Of a stretch of DNA of 64,000 bases, positions 44,369 to 52,222 are shown piece after piece (within the stretch, counting starts at the first letter, position 1; each line of letters starts with the position of its first letter). The translations under genes and the position numbers were made by a program. The stretch lies in contig NZ_JANFMV010000001.1 of NCBI RefSeq assembly GCF_024385575.1, positions 2,261,681-2,325,680 of the forward strand, read 5' to 3'. The notes beneath the pieces are model-generated. The model was not told the DNA's origin. It saw nothing but the letters and a program-made list of their open reading frames with translations, and did no database searches. The DNA comes from Rhizobium sp. NRK18 (GTDB taxonomy: Bacteria > Pseudomonadota > Alphaproteobacteria > Rhizobiales > Rhizobiaceae).

Positions 44369-45349
44369 TCAGCGGCGCGGACCCCGCGCCACCCTTTCGA
44401 TTTCCTCCCGCACGAGACGCTCGACAAGGGTCGGCAGGTTGTTGTCCAGCCAGTCCTGCAGCATCGGGCGCAGCATTTCTTCGGCGATCTCGTCGAGAGA
44501 GCGCTTCTGCGCGCCGTCAACCGCCTGGGCGAGATCCTCGAACGAACGGGCGACCTGCTGGCCGGCCACGGCCGAAATCAGCCCGCCCCGGTTCGGTGCC
44601 GTCGACTGGGCCACGGCTGCGGGCATTGCAGGCGCCGGCTTCGTCTCCGGCGCAGCAACGACGGCGGGCGCCGGCTTTGCATCGACCGGCTCGCCGACGG
44701 CCATAGTGGCAATCGCGGGGGCCGGGTTGGCCTTCGGCGTCTCGACGGCAGCCAGTGCCGGGGTGGCAAGCACCCGCTTGGGCTCGGATGCCGCGGTTAC
44801 CGCTGCCGGCCGGACAACCGGGGTTTCCGAAGGCTTTTCCGCCACTGGCGTCGGCTCGCGCATCGCCACGGGTTCGGGTGCTGCCGGTTCGGGCGCCCGC
44901 GACCGCATCATTTCCGCATTGCGTTCGGAGGCTGCACGAACGCGTGCGGCGACATCGGCCAGAGACAGGTTTCTTGACGGATCTGCCTGTTGCTGCGGTG
45001 CGGCTTCCCGCACCTCGCGAACCGGCTGCGGCGCCATGCGCGCCGGTGCACCCTGGTTGGCAGCGGACATGGACGGCGTGTAGCTCGACGGAGACCGCTC
45101 GACAGCAACCGGCGCCGGTACGATCTCTGCGGCCGGACGGGACGCCGGGGGCGCCTCCGGCTCCATCGAGAAGGCCGCGAAGGGATCGCCGCCGTCGTCC
45201 GGCATCTCGGAGGAAGACGTGTGCAGCGACGGCGTCTGCAGGGAGTTCTGCTGGCCGTCACTCTCCGGATCATTGTTCTCGATGATCTTGCGGATCGAAG
45301 CCAGGATCTCTTCCATCGACGGTTCACGCGCTACATTTGGCTGGGCCAT
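44369..45349 (-). CDS. popZ: PopZ/DUF2497 polar-organising protein
   Basis: Protein of 326 residues with the PopZ layout: an N-terminal helix (SMEEILASIRKIIENND) that recruits clients, a long Pro/Ala-rich acidic spacer, and a C-terminal DUF2497 oligomerisation module (LRPMLQDWLDNNLPTLVERLVREEI). PopZ scaffolds polar matrices that anchor ParB and chromosome origins in alphaproteobacteria, and marks the growing pole in Agrobacterium. The ATG at 45349 (MAQPNVAREPSM) is chosen; ATG 45355 lies two codons upstream. The spacer is low complexity and expected to be poorly conserved. Confidence 0.92.
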   Translation of the reverse strand: MAQPNVAREPSMEEILASIRKIIENNDPESDGQQNSLQTPSLHTSSSEMPDDGGDPFAAFSMEPEAPPASRPAAEIVPAPVAVERSPSSYTPSMSAANQGAPARMAPQPVREVREAAPQQQADPSRNLSLADVAARVRAASERNAEMMRSRAPEPAAPEPVAMREPTPVAEKPSETPVVRPAAVTAASEPKRVLATPALAAVETPKANPAPAIATMAVGEPVDAKPAPAVVAAPETKPAPAMPAAVAQSTAPNRGGLISAVAGQQVARSFEDLAQAVDGAQKRSLDEIAEEMLRPMLQDWLDNNLPTLVERLVREEIERVARGPRR

Positions 45350-45562
45350 ACTCATCCCCGTTTTCCCGAACAAACGATCGGACCAGCGAAACAAAGTCCG
45401 AATCATGGTCACCTTAGGATACTCAAAAGGGGAAAAAAATCACTGCGAATCAATTATCCGGACTGATGCACAGCTTTGTTCGCCGGCATGGTAAACGTCG
45501 GAGGCCGGAGGTTGATGTGATCCCCCGGCCCCGCTGTCACAGTCAATAATGCAACGGAAAGA

Positions 45563-46942
45563 CTACTTCGTGTCAACCGTCCGGAGGCCGAACCACTTGT
45601 CCTTGACCGCCTCATAGTGGTCTTCCGAACGATACTCGGCGACCTGAAGTCCCTGGCTCGACACCGTCAGGCGACCGGTCGCAGCGATGACGGCATAACT
45701 TGCCACGACGGCGTCATGCTGTGCGACCACGAGATTTTCCTTGGCGTTCAGAACCGTCTGCTGGGAGTTCAGAACGTCGAGCGTCGTCTTCTGACCGACA
45801 TTGCGTTCCTCGATCACACCCTTCAGTGCCAACTGCGCAGCATTGACCGACTTGCCGTTGGCGGAGATCGAGGCCGTCGCGGCACGAAGCTGAGCGTAGG
45901 CAGAGACGATCTGCTGGCGGATGCTGGCACGGACCGAGTCGACCATGATGCGGCGCTGGCCAGCAAGCTCCTTGGCCTGGCGAACCCTGCCGTATTCGGC
46001 GCCACCCTGATAGATCGGGATGGTCAACTGTGCCGTTATGCTCGCAGAGGTGTTATTTATATCGCTCGGAGAAGAGCTAGAAGTCACGTGCCGTGTTACG
46101 CCACCCTGCAAAGTCACGCCCGGCAGAAGCGAACCTTCTGCTGCCTTGGTGTTGTAGTCGGCCTGGTCAACCTGGGCGAAGGCGGCCTTGACCGACGGGT
46201 GCTCCACGACCCCGATCGCGACGGCCTGATCGACGCTGGCGGGCATGGCCTTTCGCGCCGGCGACGGCTGCTTGATGCCAGACGGAGTGTCGCCGACGAT
46301 CTGCACATAGGTCGCCTGGCTGATGGCCAGCTGCGCCTGTGCGGCGGCCAACAGGGCGTCGGCGGACGCGAGCTGTGCCTCGGCCTGGCTGACGTCGGTG
46401 CGGGTACCTTCACCGACCTGAAGACGGGCATTGGCCGAGTTCAACTGCTCGCGCAGGAACTTCAGGTTCTGCTGGCGGATCGAGACGATCTGCATGTCGC
46501 GGGCGATATCCGCATATGCCTGGGCTGCCGACAGCAGAATGGAGATCTCATTGGCCTTCAGGCTTTCGCGGCTGGCGACGACGCCTGCCTCGGCTGAACG
46601 CACATTGTTGAGCGTCTGGAAGCCGTCGAAAATGGTCTGCGTGATGGTGAAGCCGGCATTCGCCTGATGATAGCTGTTTTCGGTGGCACCGCCATTCATG
46701 CCGTAAACGTCGATCGCACTCGCCGACGCGGTTGCCGACACCTGCGGACGATAACCGGCCTTGGCGATCGTCACGCCTTCGTCGGTCGCCCGCAGCCCGG
46801 CACGGGCGGCGTTGAGATCGGGATTGTTTTCATAGGCCTTCGCCATGGCGCCAAAAATGGTCTCGGCGCTCGCCTGGACGGGCTGAAGCATCAACAATGG
46901 CGCAACAGCGGCGGCTACAACCGCTTTCCGATAAAAAGACAC
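45563..46942 (-). CDS. tolC: TolC family outer-membrane efflux channel
   Basis: Outer-membrane exit duct for type I secretion and RND efflux, about 459 residues. It has a signal peptide ending near QASA, two long periplasmic coiled-coil repeats with TolC-type sequences (SAEAGVVASRESLKANE; RVQVGEGTRTDVSQAEAQLA-like), and LAQRRIMVDSVRASIRQQIVSAYAQL (excerpts). The start is a GTG at 46942 with AGGAG upstream; a TTG two codons earlier is equally spaced to the site and cannot be excluded. An isoaspartyl methyltransferase-like gene lies upstream and popZ downstream, all on the minus strand. Confidence 0.92.
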   Translation of the reverse strand: MSFYRKAVVAAAVAPLLMLQPVQASAETIFGAMAKAYENNPDLNAARAGLRATDEGVTIAKAGYRPQVSATASASAIDVYGMNGGATENSYHQANAGFTITQTIFDGFQTLNNVRSAEAGVVASRESLKANEISILLSAAQAYADIARDMQIVSIRQQNLKFLREQLNSANARLQVGEGTRTDVSQAEAQLASADALLAAAQAQLAISQATYVQIVGDTPSGIKQPSPARKAMPASVDQAVAIGVVEHPSVKAAFAQVDQADYNTKAAEGSLLPGVTLQGGVTRHVTSSSSPSDINNTSASITAQLTIPIYQGGAEYGRVRQAKELAGQRRIMVDSVRASIRQQIVSAYAQLRAATASISANGKSVNAAQLALKGVIEERNVGQKTTLDVLNSQQTVLNAKENLVVAQHDAVVASYAVIAATGRLTVSSQGLQVAEYRSEDHYEAVKDKWFGLRTVDTK

Positions 46943-47218
46943 GATCAACCCACTCCTAAATTTATTTTGGCCGCATCGCCTGAAAACGGTGTGCCCGTTC
47001 CGGCTCGGCCAGTCCCGGATGCTACACTGCAGAAATGCATGCAAATTTCAACAACACCGCGCGTACGGCACACAACAACAATCTCCAGGCCCGCGGATAA
47101 TGCCGGCACGGTCCGCGGAACATGATTGTTTTTAGTCAAACGATCAACACCTTATCAGAGCGTTAACGCCGGACCTTGGCGGGCGTTGCCGCAGTGCAAC
47201 AGTTTCGAACGACTTTGA
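46943..47218. other. Intergenic region upstream of tolC
   Basis: About 275 bases between tolC and the terminator of the pcm-like gene. No gene is seen. It should contain the tolC promoter on the minus strand. A pair of CCGCGG sites forms an inverted repeat near 47092-47119. Confidence 0.5.
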
Positions 47219-47252
47219 TTAAAAACAAAGAGGCGGACACAGGGCCCGCCTC
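47219..47252 (-). terminator. Intrinsic terminator of the pcm-like gene
   Basis: On the minus strand GAGGCGG/CCGCCTC with a 9-nt loop is followed by TTTGTTTTT. Confidence 0.75.
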
Positions 47253-47294
47253 GATCTCTCAGGTATCGGAGTGTCGCCTGCGGGCGACCCCTTG

Positions 47295-47945
47295 TCAGAA
47301 AACGAACTCGGCAACCTTGGCGAAGCCGGGCAGCGGCTTCACCGCCGTATTGAAATGGGAATTCTCGGCGACAGCGCCACCTTCCTTTACGAACAGCTTG
47401 GCGCGCGAGGCATTGCCGTGACCGATCACGGCAACGAGGCGGCCGCCTTCACGCAGCTGCGCAAGAATGTCGGCCGGAACGTGGTCGACCGCACCGCCGA
47501 CGAAGATCAGGTCATAGGGCGCTTCCGGCGCGTAACCCTTTTCCAACGGGCCGGTGACGACGGCGACATTGTCATAGCCGAGCCGCGACAGCGTTTCCGT
47601 GGCGGTTGCCGCCAGCGTCTCGTCGACTTCCAGCGACACGACGGAGCTTGCCAGCAGCGACAGCAGGCCGGCCGTATAGCCGGTGCCGCAGCCGATCTCG
47701 AGGACGACGTCGTTGCGGGTGATCGCTGCCAGCTGCAGAAGCTTGGCGAGCGGCGACGGCTCCATCACGAATCGTCCGGGTGCGACCTCGACGTCGGTAT
47801 CGACATAGGCAAGCGCGCGCGCTCCGGCCGGCACGAATTCCTCGCGCGGCACGGACAGGAAGGCGTTCAGCACCGAATGCGACGTCACGTCGGTGGTCCT
47901 GATCTGGTTGTCGACCATTTTGACGCGGGCTGCTTCAAAGTCCAT
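47295..47945 (-). CDS. Protein-L-isoaspartate O-methyltransferase family protein (second copy)
   Basis: SAM-dependent methyltransferase of 216 residues. The Pcm-type N-terminal VDNQIRTTDVTSHSVLNAFLSVPREEFVP is followed by VLEIGCGTGYTAGLLS and FVGGAVDHVPADI. It is distinct from the surE-linked pcm; its tolC-linked position is common in rhizobia, where it is annotated as a protein-L-isoaspartate O-methyltransferase. The ATG at 47945 (MDFEAARVKMVDNQ) is chosen; ATG 47948 is one codon earlier. Confidence 0.88.
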   Translation of the reverse strand: MDFEAARVKMVDNQIRTTDVTSHSVLNAFLSVPREEFVPAGARALAYVDTDVEVAPGRFVMEPSPLAKLLQLAAITRNDVVLEIGCGTGYTAGLLSLLASSVVSLEVDETLAATATETLSRLGYDNVAVVTGPLEKGYAPEAPYDLIFVGGAVDHVPADILAQLREGGRLVAVIGHGNASRAKLFVKEGGAVAENSHFNTAVKPLPGFAKVAEFVF

Positions 47946-48109
47946 CATATCTCGTATGCCTGTGATAAACGGTTCCGGTTTGCTCAATGTCTCTTAGTTC
48001 CGCCTGCAGCGGCTGGCAAGAGTTTGCGACGGTTTCCTCCGTTTTTGCCCGGCGGCGGTGTGTCACGGCGTTTCCTGCGGGGGCTCAAAGATTTTCCGTC
48101 CCTACCCTC

Positions 48110-48138
48110 TTGCGCTCTCCTTTGATCCGTTCTAAACG
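48110..48138 (+). promoter_or_regulatory. Possible promoter of tRNA-Cys
   Basis: TTGCGC and TAAACG are spaced 17 bases apart, about 42 bases upstream of the tRNA. It is a weak match to consensus. Confidence 0.3.
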
Positions 48139-48179
48139 CCCCGTCACCACCCGCTCTCGCACCTTTGAGAGATACGGAC

Positions 48180-48253
48180 GGCCTCGTGGCGGAGTGGTTA
48201 CGCAGAGGACTGCAAATCCTTGCACCCCGGTTCGATTCCGGGCGAGGCCTCCA
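48180..48253 (+). tRNA. tRNA-Cys (anticodon GCA)
   Basis: A 74-nt cloverleaf with acceptor GGCCTCG/CGAGGCC, anticodon loop CTGCAAA (GCA) between GAGGA/TCCTT-like arms, T loop TTCGATT and an encoded CCA end. Confidence 0.96.
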
Positions 48254-48427
48254 ACTCTTCCATATCCTCTTTGTGTATCAGTATTTAGTCGCCTTCGGTC
48301 GGTCTCGTGCCCGTTTCAGGGCGCCGTACCGGTTTGGGAAAACTGTCTCCAATCGGCACACATCCACAATTCATCGGCATCTCATCGTTAACCGTTTGGG
48401 ACACCCGCCACTGGGATTAACCAATTC

Positions 48428-48477
48428 TTCAGGGGTTCAACGGCTCCATCTCCATAAACCCCTTAAAATTCAGGGGT
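48428..48477 (+). promoter_or_regulatory. Alternative-hairpin leader upstream of glycine-rich secreted protein
   Basis: TTCAGGGGT occurs twice (48428-48436 and 48469-48477). Between them AACCCCTTAA (from 48457) can pair with either copy: with the upstream AGGGGTT (48431-48437) or the downstream AGGGGT (48472-48477). The two folds exclude each other. The ribosome-binding site GAGGGA begins 12 bases after the second copy. Confidence 0.4.
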
Positions 48478-48501
48478 AAATGCAATGTGAGAGGGAAATC
48501 C

Positions 48502-49638
48502 ATGAAGAACCGTGTCCAGAAGTTGTTCTGTTCCACCGTTGCGGTCCTGTTTGTCGCCGCCCTGCCCTTGTCCGTCCTCGACGGCCAGGCCTCGATCATC
48601 AAGAGTGCATGGGCCAAAAGCGATCATTCGTCCGGCAATGGCGGTGGCAATTCCGGTGGCGGCGGAAACTCCGGTGGCAATGGTGGCGGCAATAGCGGTG
48701 GCAATTCCGGTGGCAATGGCGGCGGCTCCAGCAGCAAGTCGGCCAACGCGTCGAGCAAGAGCACCGCGAACGGTTCCTCCAGCGGCAAGTCGCACGCCAC
48801 CTTCCAGTCGCTGTTCTCCTCCGCCTTCTCGAGCAGCAAGAAGTCGGAAACCAAGGGCAAGAAGGCCAATACCACGCTCGTTTCAACCGGAACCGAAACC
48901 GGCAAGTCGAAGCAGAAGGGCGCCAAGACCGCCAAGGTGAAGCTCACCGGAGCAATCGCCGCGGCACACGCTTCGGCGACGGCATTCGCGCATGCGTCTC
49001 CCGATTCACGCCTCGGCAAGCTGAAGAGCTATTTCGAACTGAACGGTACCTATGCCTCGCTGCAGGAGCTGGCGGACCAGACGGATGCGGCGGCACTGCA
49101 GGAAGCCTATGACGCGCTGCTGGGCAAGGTCGGTGAAACCACCGTCGCAGCCTACGACGCCTATATCGCCGACCCGGATGCCAAGACGCTCCTCGACACC
49201 TACAACTCCACCCTCGCCGGCACGAGCCTGACGGAAGCCGACTTCCAGTCGCTGCGCGACGCCTATGAAGCGGCCCAGGCATCCGATCCGACGGTGGATC
49301 CGACCGCCGAGCAGGCCTACCAGGACGCTCTGACGGCAGCCAGCCTGACACAGGAGCAGTTCGACGCGCTGAATACGGCTTACACCGACCTCAACTCCAA
49401 CACCGCATACACGGCGTATCAGCAGGCGCTGGCCGACTCCGGCGCAACGGAACAGGATATTATCGACCTGGAACAGTCGGCAGCCGACCTGCAGGCGGCA
49501 AAGGACGCGGACCAGGCGGCGGCCGACGCCGAGGTCCAGGCCGGTGACGCACTCCTGAGTGCAAACAATGGCCGGCCGCTGACGGAAGAACAGAAGGCGC
49601 TGCTCGACGCCACCCTCGCACAAAAGCTCGGCGGTTAA
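48502..49638 (+). CDS. Secreted glycine-rich protein of unknown function
   Basis: Protein of 378 residues. It has a Sec-type signal (MKNRVQKLFCSTVAVLFVAALPLSV) followed by a Gly/Asn/Ser-rich tract (about 45-75, units such as GGNSGGNGGG), a Ser/Lys/Thr-rich basic segment (about 75-140), and a C-terminal acidic helical region (about 160-378) with repeated Tyr/Asp/Ala-rich helices (AYDAYIADPDAKTLLDTYNSTLAG; AYQDALTAASLTQEQFDALNTAY). No known family is recognised. The ATG follows GAGGGA six bases upstream. The gene lies between tRNA-Cys and tRNA-Asn, with its own terminator. It may be a surface or matrix protein; the function is open. Confidence 0.8.
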   Translation: MKNRVQKLFCSTVAVLFVAALPLSVLDGQASIIKSAWAKSDHSSGNGGGNSGGGGNSGGNGGGNSGGNSGGNGGGSSSKSANASSKSTANGSSSGKSHATFQSLFSSAFSSSKKSETKGKKANTTLVSTGTETGKSKQKGAKTAKVKLTGAIAAAHASATAFAHASPDSRLGKLKSYFELNGTYASLQELADQTDAAALQEAYDALLGKVGETTVAAYDAYIADPDAKTLLDTYNSTLAGTSLTEADFQSLRDAYEAAQASDPTVDPTAEQAYQDALTAASLTQEQFDALNTAYTDLNSNTAYTAYQQALADSGATEQDIIDLEQSAADLQAAKDADQAAADAEVQAGDALLSANNGRPLTEEQKALLDATLAQKLGG

Positions 49639-49672
49639 CCGCGGGGCCCACCAGCATGGCCCCGAAACGAAG

Positions 49673-49709
49673 AACGCCGGCAGCGGAAATCCGCGCCGGC
49701 GTTTTTTTT
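49673..49709 (+). terminator. Intrinsic terminator of the glycine-rich protein gene
   Basis: The stem AACGCCGGC/GCCGGCGTT (9 bp), nested around a second GCGG/CCGC stem, is followed by TTTTTTTT. Confidence 0.85.
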
Positions 49710-49714
49710 GAAAC

Positions 49715-49789
49715 TGGCTCCCCGGGCCGGATTCGAACCGGCGACCTGTCGATTAACAGTCGAATGCTCTACCGCTGAGCTACCAGGGA
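49715..49789 (-). tRNA. tRNA-Asn (anticodon GTT)
   Basis: On the minus strand a 75-nt cloverleaf: acceptor TCCCTGG/CCGGGGA (one G-T pair), anticodon loop CTGTTAA (GTT), T loop TTCGAAT and an encoded CCA. Confidence 0.96.
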
Positions 49790-49965
49790 ACATCGCCTCG
49801 CGGCGGTGTGGGTGGCCTAATACAAACGCTTTGCCGATTTGCCAAGCGGTTTTTTCAAAAAAGTTCGAACCCCTTGCCTAAATTTGCCGCCGTCGTCATG
49901 TCCTGTGGACAAACGAAGCGCTGCAAACGGCGCGTTTTCATGACCAAACGGGTAATCGCAATACA

Positions 49966-50226
49966 ATGTTCAGCATGGATCATAAAAACGGTGCGTTCGT
50001 GGTGATGGGCCGCAGCGTCCGCCTGCCCCGCTCCAAATGGCCGCGCATCACGCTCGGCTGCCTGCTGATCCTCGGCGGTTGCCTCGGCTTCCTGCCGGTG
50101 CTGGGCTTCTGGATGATCCCGCTCGGTCTCCTGGTGCTTTCGCAGGACCTGCCGCCGGTCCGGCGCTGGCGGCGGCGCACCGAAGTCTGGTGGGGCCGCA
50201 AGAAGCGCAAGGGCAATTCCCGCTGA
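49966..50226 (+). CDS. Small membrane protein, PGPGW-like
   Basis: About 86 residues. The centre is one hydrophobic stretch long enough for two short spans (ITLGCLLILGGCLGFLPVLGFWMIPLGLLVLS), with an amphipathic basic C-terminal end (PPVRRWRRRTEVWWGRKKRKG). The G-F-L-P-V-L-G-F-W-M-I-P-L-G-L core resembles the PGPGW family of short membrane proteins. No SD is obvious; ATG 49966 is shown, with 49975 and 50005 as alternatives. It is alone and convergent with the beta-lactamase gene. Confidence 0.6.
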   Translation: MFSMDHKNGAFVVMGRSVRLPRSKWPRITLGCLLILGGCLGFLPVLGFWMIPLGLLVLSQDLPPVRRWRRRTEVWWGRKKRKGNSR

Positions 50227-50275
50227 CCCGTCCGGGCAACGCCGCCACGCACAGACATCATGGCGGCGCGCAGCC

Positions 50276-51175
50276 TCAGACCTCCGAGGCGATGCGGCCG
50301 ATCTCCGCGATGACCGCATCGCGCTCCTCCGATTCGATTTTCGGTATTTCGCAATAGGCCGTCACGATCACCGGCGGGCGGTCGCTCGGCCACGCCACGG
50401 CGACGTCGTTGGCGTTGCCGTACTTGTTGGTGTTGGTCCCGGTCTTGTCGCCGACCAGCCAACTCGCCGGCAGGCCGGCCCGGAGGCGCGCATCACCGGT
50501 CTTGTTGGCGATCAGCCAGGCAGCAAACTGCGCGCGTGAGGAGGACGACAGCACATCCGTGAACAGAAGTTTCCGCAGGTCTTCGGCCATTGCCGCCGCC
50601 GTTGTCGTGTCGCGCTGGTCGTCCGGGCCCTCGTGATAGTTGAGCCCCGGCTCGATGCGGTCGAGTCGCGAGACGTCGTCGCCGATCGAACGGAATAATT
50701 CTGTCACCGCCTTCGGACCGCCGAACCGCTTCAAGAGCAGGTTGGCTGCGGTGTTGTCGCTCCAGCAGACCGCCGCCTCGCAAAGTTCAGCGACCGTCAT
50801 GCCGGCGCCGCCGACACGCTTTTCCGTCACCGGCGACCAGGCCGTGCTCACATCCTTCTTCGTGAATCGGATGCGGGCGTCGAGCGCATCCGCCTTCTCA
50901 TCCACCGCCTTCAGCACCTGCGCCGCAAGGATCGCCTTGAAGGTGCTGCACATCAATATGCGCTCGTCCGCCCGGTGCGACACGGTCTTGCCCGTTCCGA
51001 GATTGACGATCCTGACGCAGATGCGCCCGGCATGGCGCTTCTCCAACTCAGCGAGCCGGGATTCGGGATTGCCAACGTCCCCGGCGGCAAAGGCCGGCCC
51101 GGAAAAGGCGGTCAATGCCGGGGCGACAAGCAGGGATGCGGCAAGCGCCTGACGGCGGGACAATGATGTCGTCAT
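50276..51175 (-). CDS. bla: Class A serine beta-lactamase
   Basis: Periplasmic enzyme of 299 residues that hydrolyses beta-lactams. All class A signature elements are present: S-T-F-K (S77-K80, catalytic serine S77), S-D-N (139-141), E-x-x-L-N (175-179, the general base Glu) and K-T-G (244-246). A cysteine sits directly before the catalytic serine (C76, position 69 in ABL numbering) but no cysteine partner is seen near the K-T-G end. The leader SRRQALAASLL carries a twin arginine, so Tat export is likely. It is divergent from the AmpR-like gene, the arrangement of inducible beta-lactamases. The spectrum cannot be inferred. Confidence 0.93.
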   Translation of the reverse strand: MTTSLSRRQALAASLLVAPALTAFSGPAFAAGDVGNPESRLAELEKRHAGRICVRIVNLGTGKTVSHRADERILMCSTFKAILAAQVLKAVDEKADALDARIRFTKKDVSTAWSPVTEKRVGGAGMTVAELCEAAVCWSDNTAANLLLKRFGGPKAVTELFRSIGDDVSRLDRIEPGLNYHEGPDDQRDTTTAAAMAEDLRKLLFTDVLSSSSRAQFAAWLIANKTGDARLRAGLPASWLVGDKTGTNTNKYGNANDVAVAWPSDRPPVIVTAYCEIPKIESEERDAVIAEIGRIASEV

Positions 51176-51274
51176 GAAAATTCGTCCTGTCTTGGAGTGT
51201 ACGATGCAAATGCCCTGCCCATGGCGCTGGCCGTTCAGGTGGGCTGCGTTGGGACCCTAGGGCGAGCGTTGCCC

Positions 51275-51289
51275 TCGTACAAACGACGA
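51275..51289. promoter_or_regulatory. Candidate LysR-type operator between beta-lactamase and ampR-like genes
   Basis: TCGT-N7-ACGA forms an inverted repeat in the middle of the divergent spacer, fitting the loose T-N-A dyad expected for a LysR/AmpR site. Only resemblance supports it. Confidence 0.35.
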
Positions 51290-51325
51290 TTTATAGGGAG
51301 AGACATGAGAAAATCTTGGGCTTGA

Positions 51326-52222
51326 ATGATGGACGTCTCGCAACTGCCGCTCAACTCGCTGCGCGCCTTCGAGGCCTCCGCCCGGCTTTGCAGTTTCACC
51401 CGGGCCGGGCTGGAACTGCGCGTCACCCAGACGGCGATCAGTCATCAGGTCAAGACGCTGGAGGCCGTCCTCGGCGTCAGCCTGTTCAAGCGGCTGCCGC
51501 GCGGACTGGCGCTGACCGACGAGGGACACGCCCTGCTGCCGGTGCTGACCGACGCCTTCCAGCGGATGAGCGCCACGCTCAGCCAGTTCGAGGAGGGCAA
51601 TTTTCACGAAATCCTGACCGTCGGCGTCGTCGGCACCTTCGCCATCGGCTGGCTCTTGCCCCGGCTTGCCGACTTCAAGCGCCAACAGCCGCATATCGAC
51701 CTGCGCATCAAGACCAACAACAACCGCTCGGACATTCTCGGCGACGGTCTCGACTTCCTGATCCGCTTCGGCGACGGCGCCTGGCATGGCACGGAGGCCG
51801 TTCACCTGATGGATGCGCCGCTGTCCCCGGTCTGCGCGCCCGAACTCCTGCCGGCGCTGAATTCCGTCGAGGGACTCGCCGGCATGGAGCTCTTGCGCTC
51901 CTACCGGGTCGACGAATGGCCGAAATGGTTTCGCGCCGCCGGCATGGCGCCGCCGAGCCTGCGCGGCTGGATGTTCGATTCGTCGCTGGCGCTGGTGGAA
52001 GCCGCTGCCCGCGGCGTCGGCGTGGCGCTCGTGCCGGTCTCCATGTTCGGGCATGATTTTGCCGCCGGCCGCATCGTCAAACCGTTCACCACCGAGGTCG
52101 ATATGGGCGGTTACTGGATGACGCGGCTGAAATCGCGGCCGGAATCACCCGCCATGAAGGCGTTTCGCGAGTGGATCACCGCCGAAATCGCCGGCGACGC
52201 ATCGCTTTCCCTGGAAGCCTAG
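51326..52222 (+). CDS. ampR: AmpR-like LysR family regulator of beta-lactamase
   Basis: LysR regulator of 298 residues: an N-terminal winged HTH (PLNSLRAFEASARLCSFTRAG) and a C-terminal effector-binding domain. Several segments follow the AmpR/GcvA subfamily closely: LTVGVVGTFAIGWLLPRLADF, NNNRSDILGDGLDFLIRFG, GAWHGTEAV, GWMFDSSLALVEAA and GGYWMTRLKSRPESPAM. AmpR proteins switch on beta-lactamase when cell-wall fragments accumulate, and this gene is divergent from one, which favours AmpR over GcvA. Start at ATG 51326 or the next codon ATG 51329; no strong SD. Its stop codon shares the CTAG tetranucleotide with the convergent putR gene. Confidence 0.85.
   Translation: MMDVSQLPLNSLRAFEASARLCSFTRAGLELRVTQTAISHQVKTLEAVLGVSLFKRLPRGLALTDEGHALLPVLTDAFQRMSATLSQFEEGNFHEILTVGVVGTFAIGWLLPRLADFKRQQPHIDLRIKTNNNRSDILGDGLDFLIRFGDGAWHGTEAVHLMDAPLSPVCAPELLPALNSVEGLAGMELLRSYRVDEWPKWFRAAGMAPPSLRGWMFDSSLALVEAAARGVGVALVPVSMFGHDFAAGRIVKPFTTEVDMGGYWMTRLKSRPESPAMKAFREWITAEIAGDASLSLEA

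Noticed and set aside
48600-48730. CRISPR or tandem-repeat locus in the GGTGGCAAT-rich tract
   Set aside because: The repeats are short, in frame and encode Gly/Asn/Ser residues of one open gene; there are no spacers or cas genes.
48180-49789. The tRNA-Cys to tRNA-Asn segment as an integrated element
   Set aside because: Only one gene lies between the tRNAs, with normal base composition and its own terminator; no attachment-site duplication was found.
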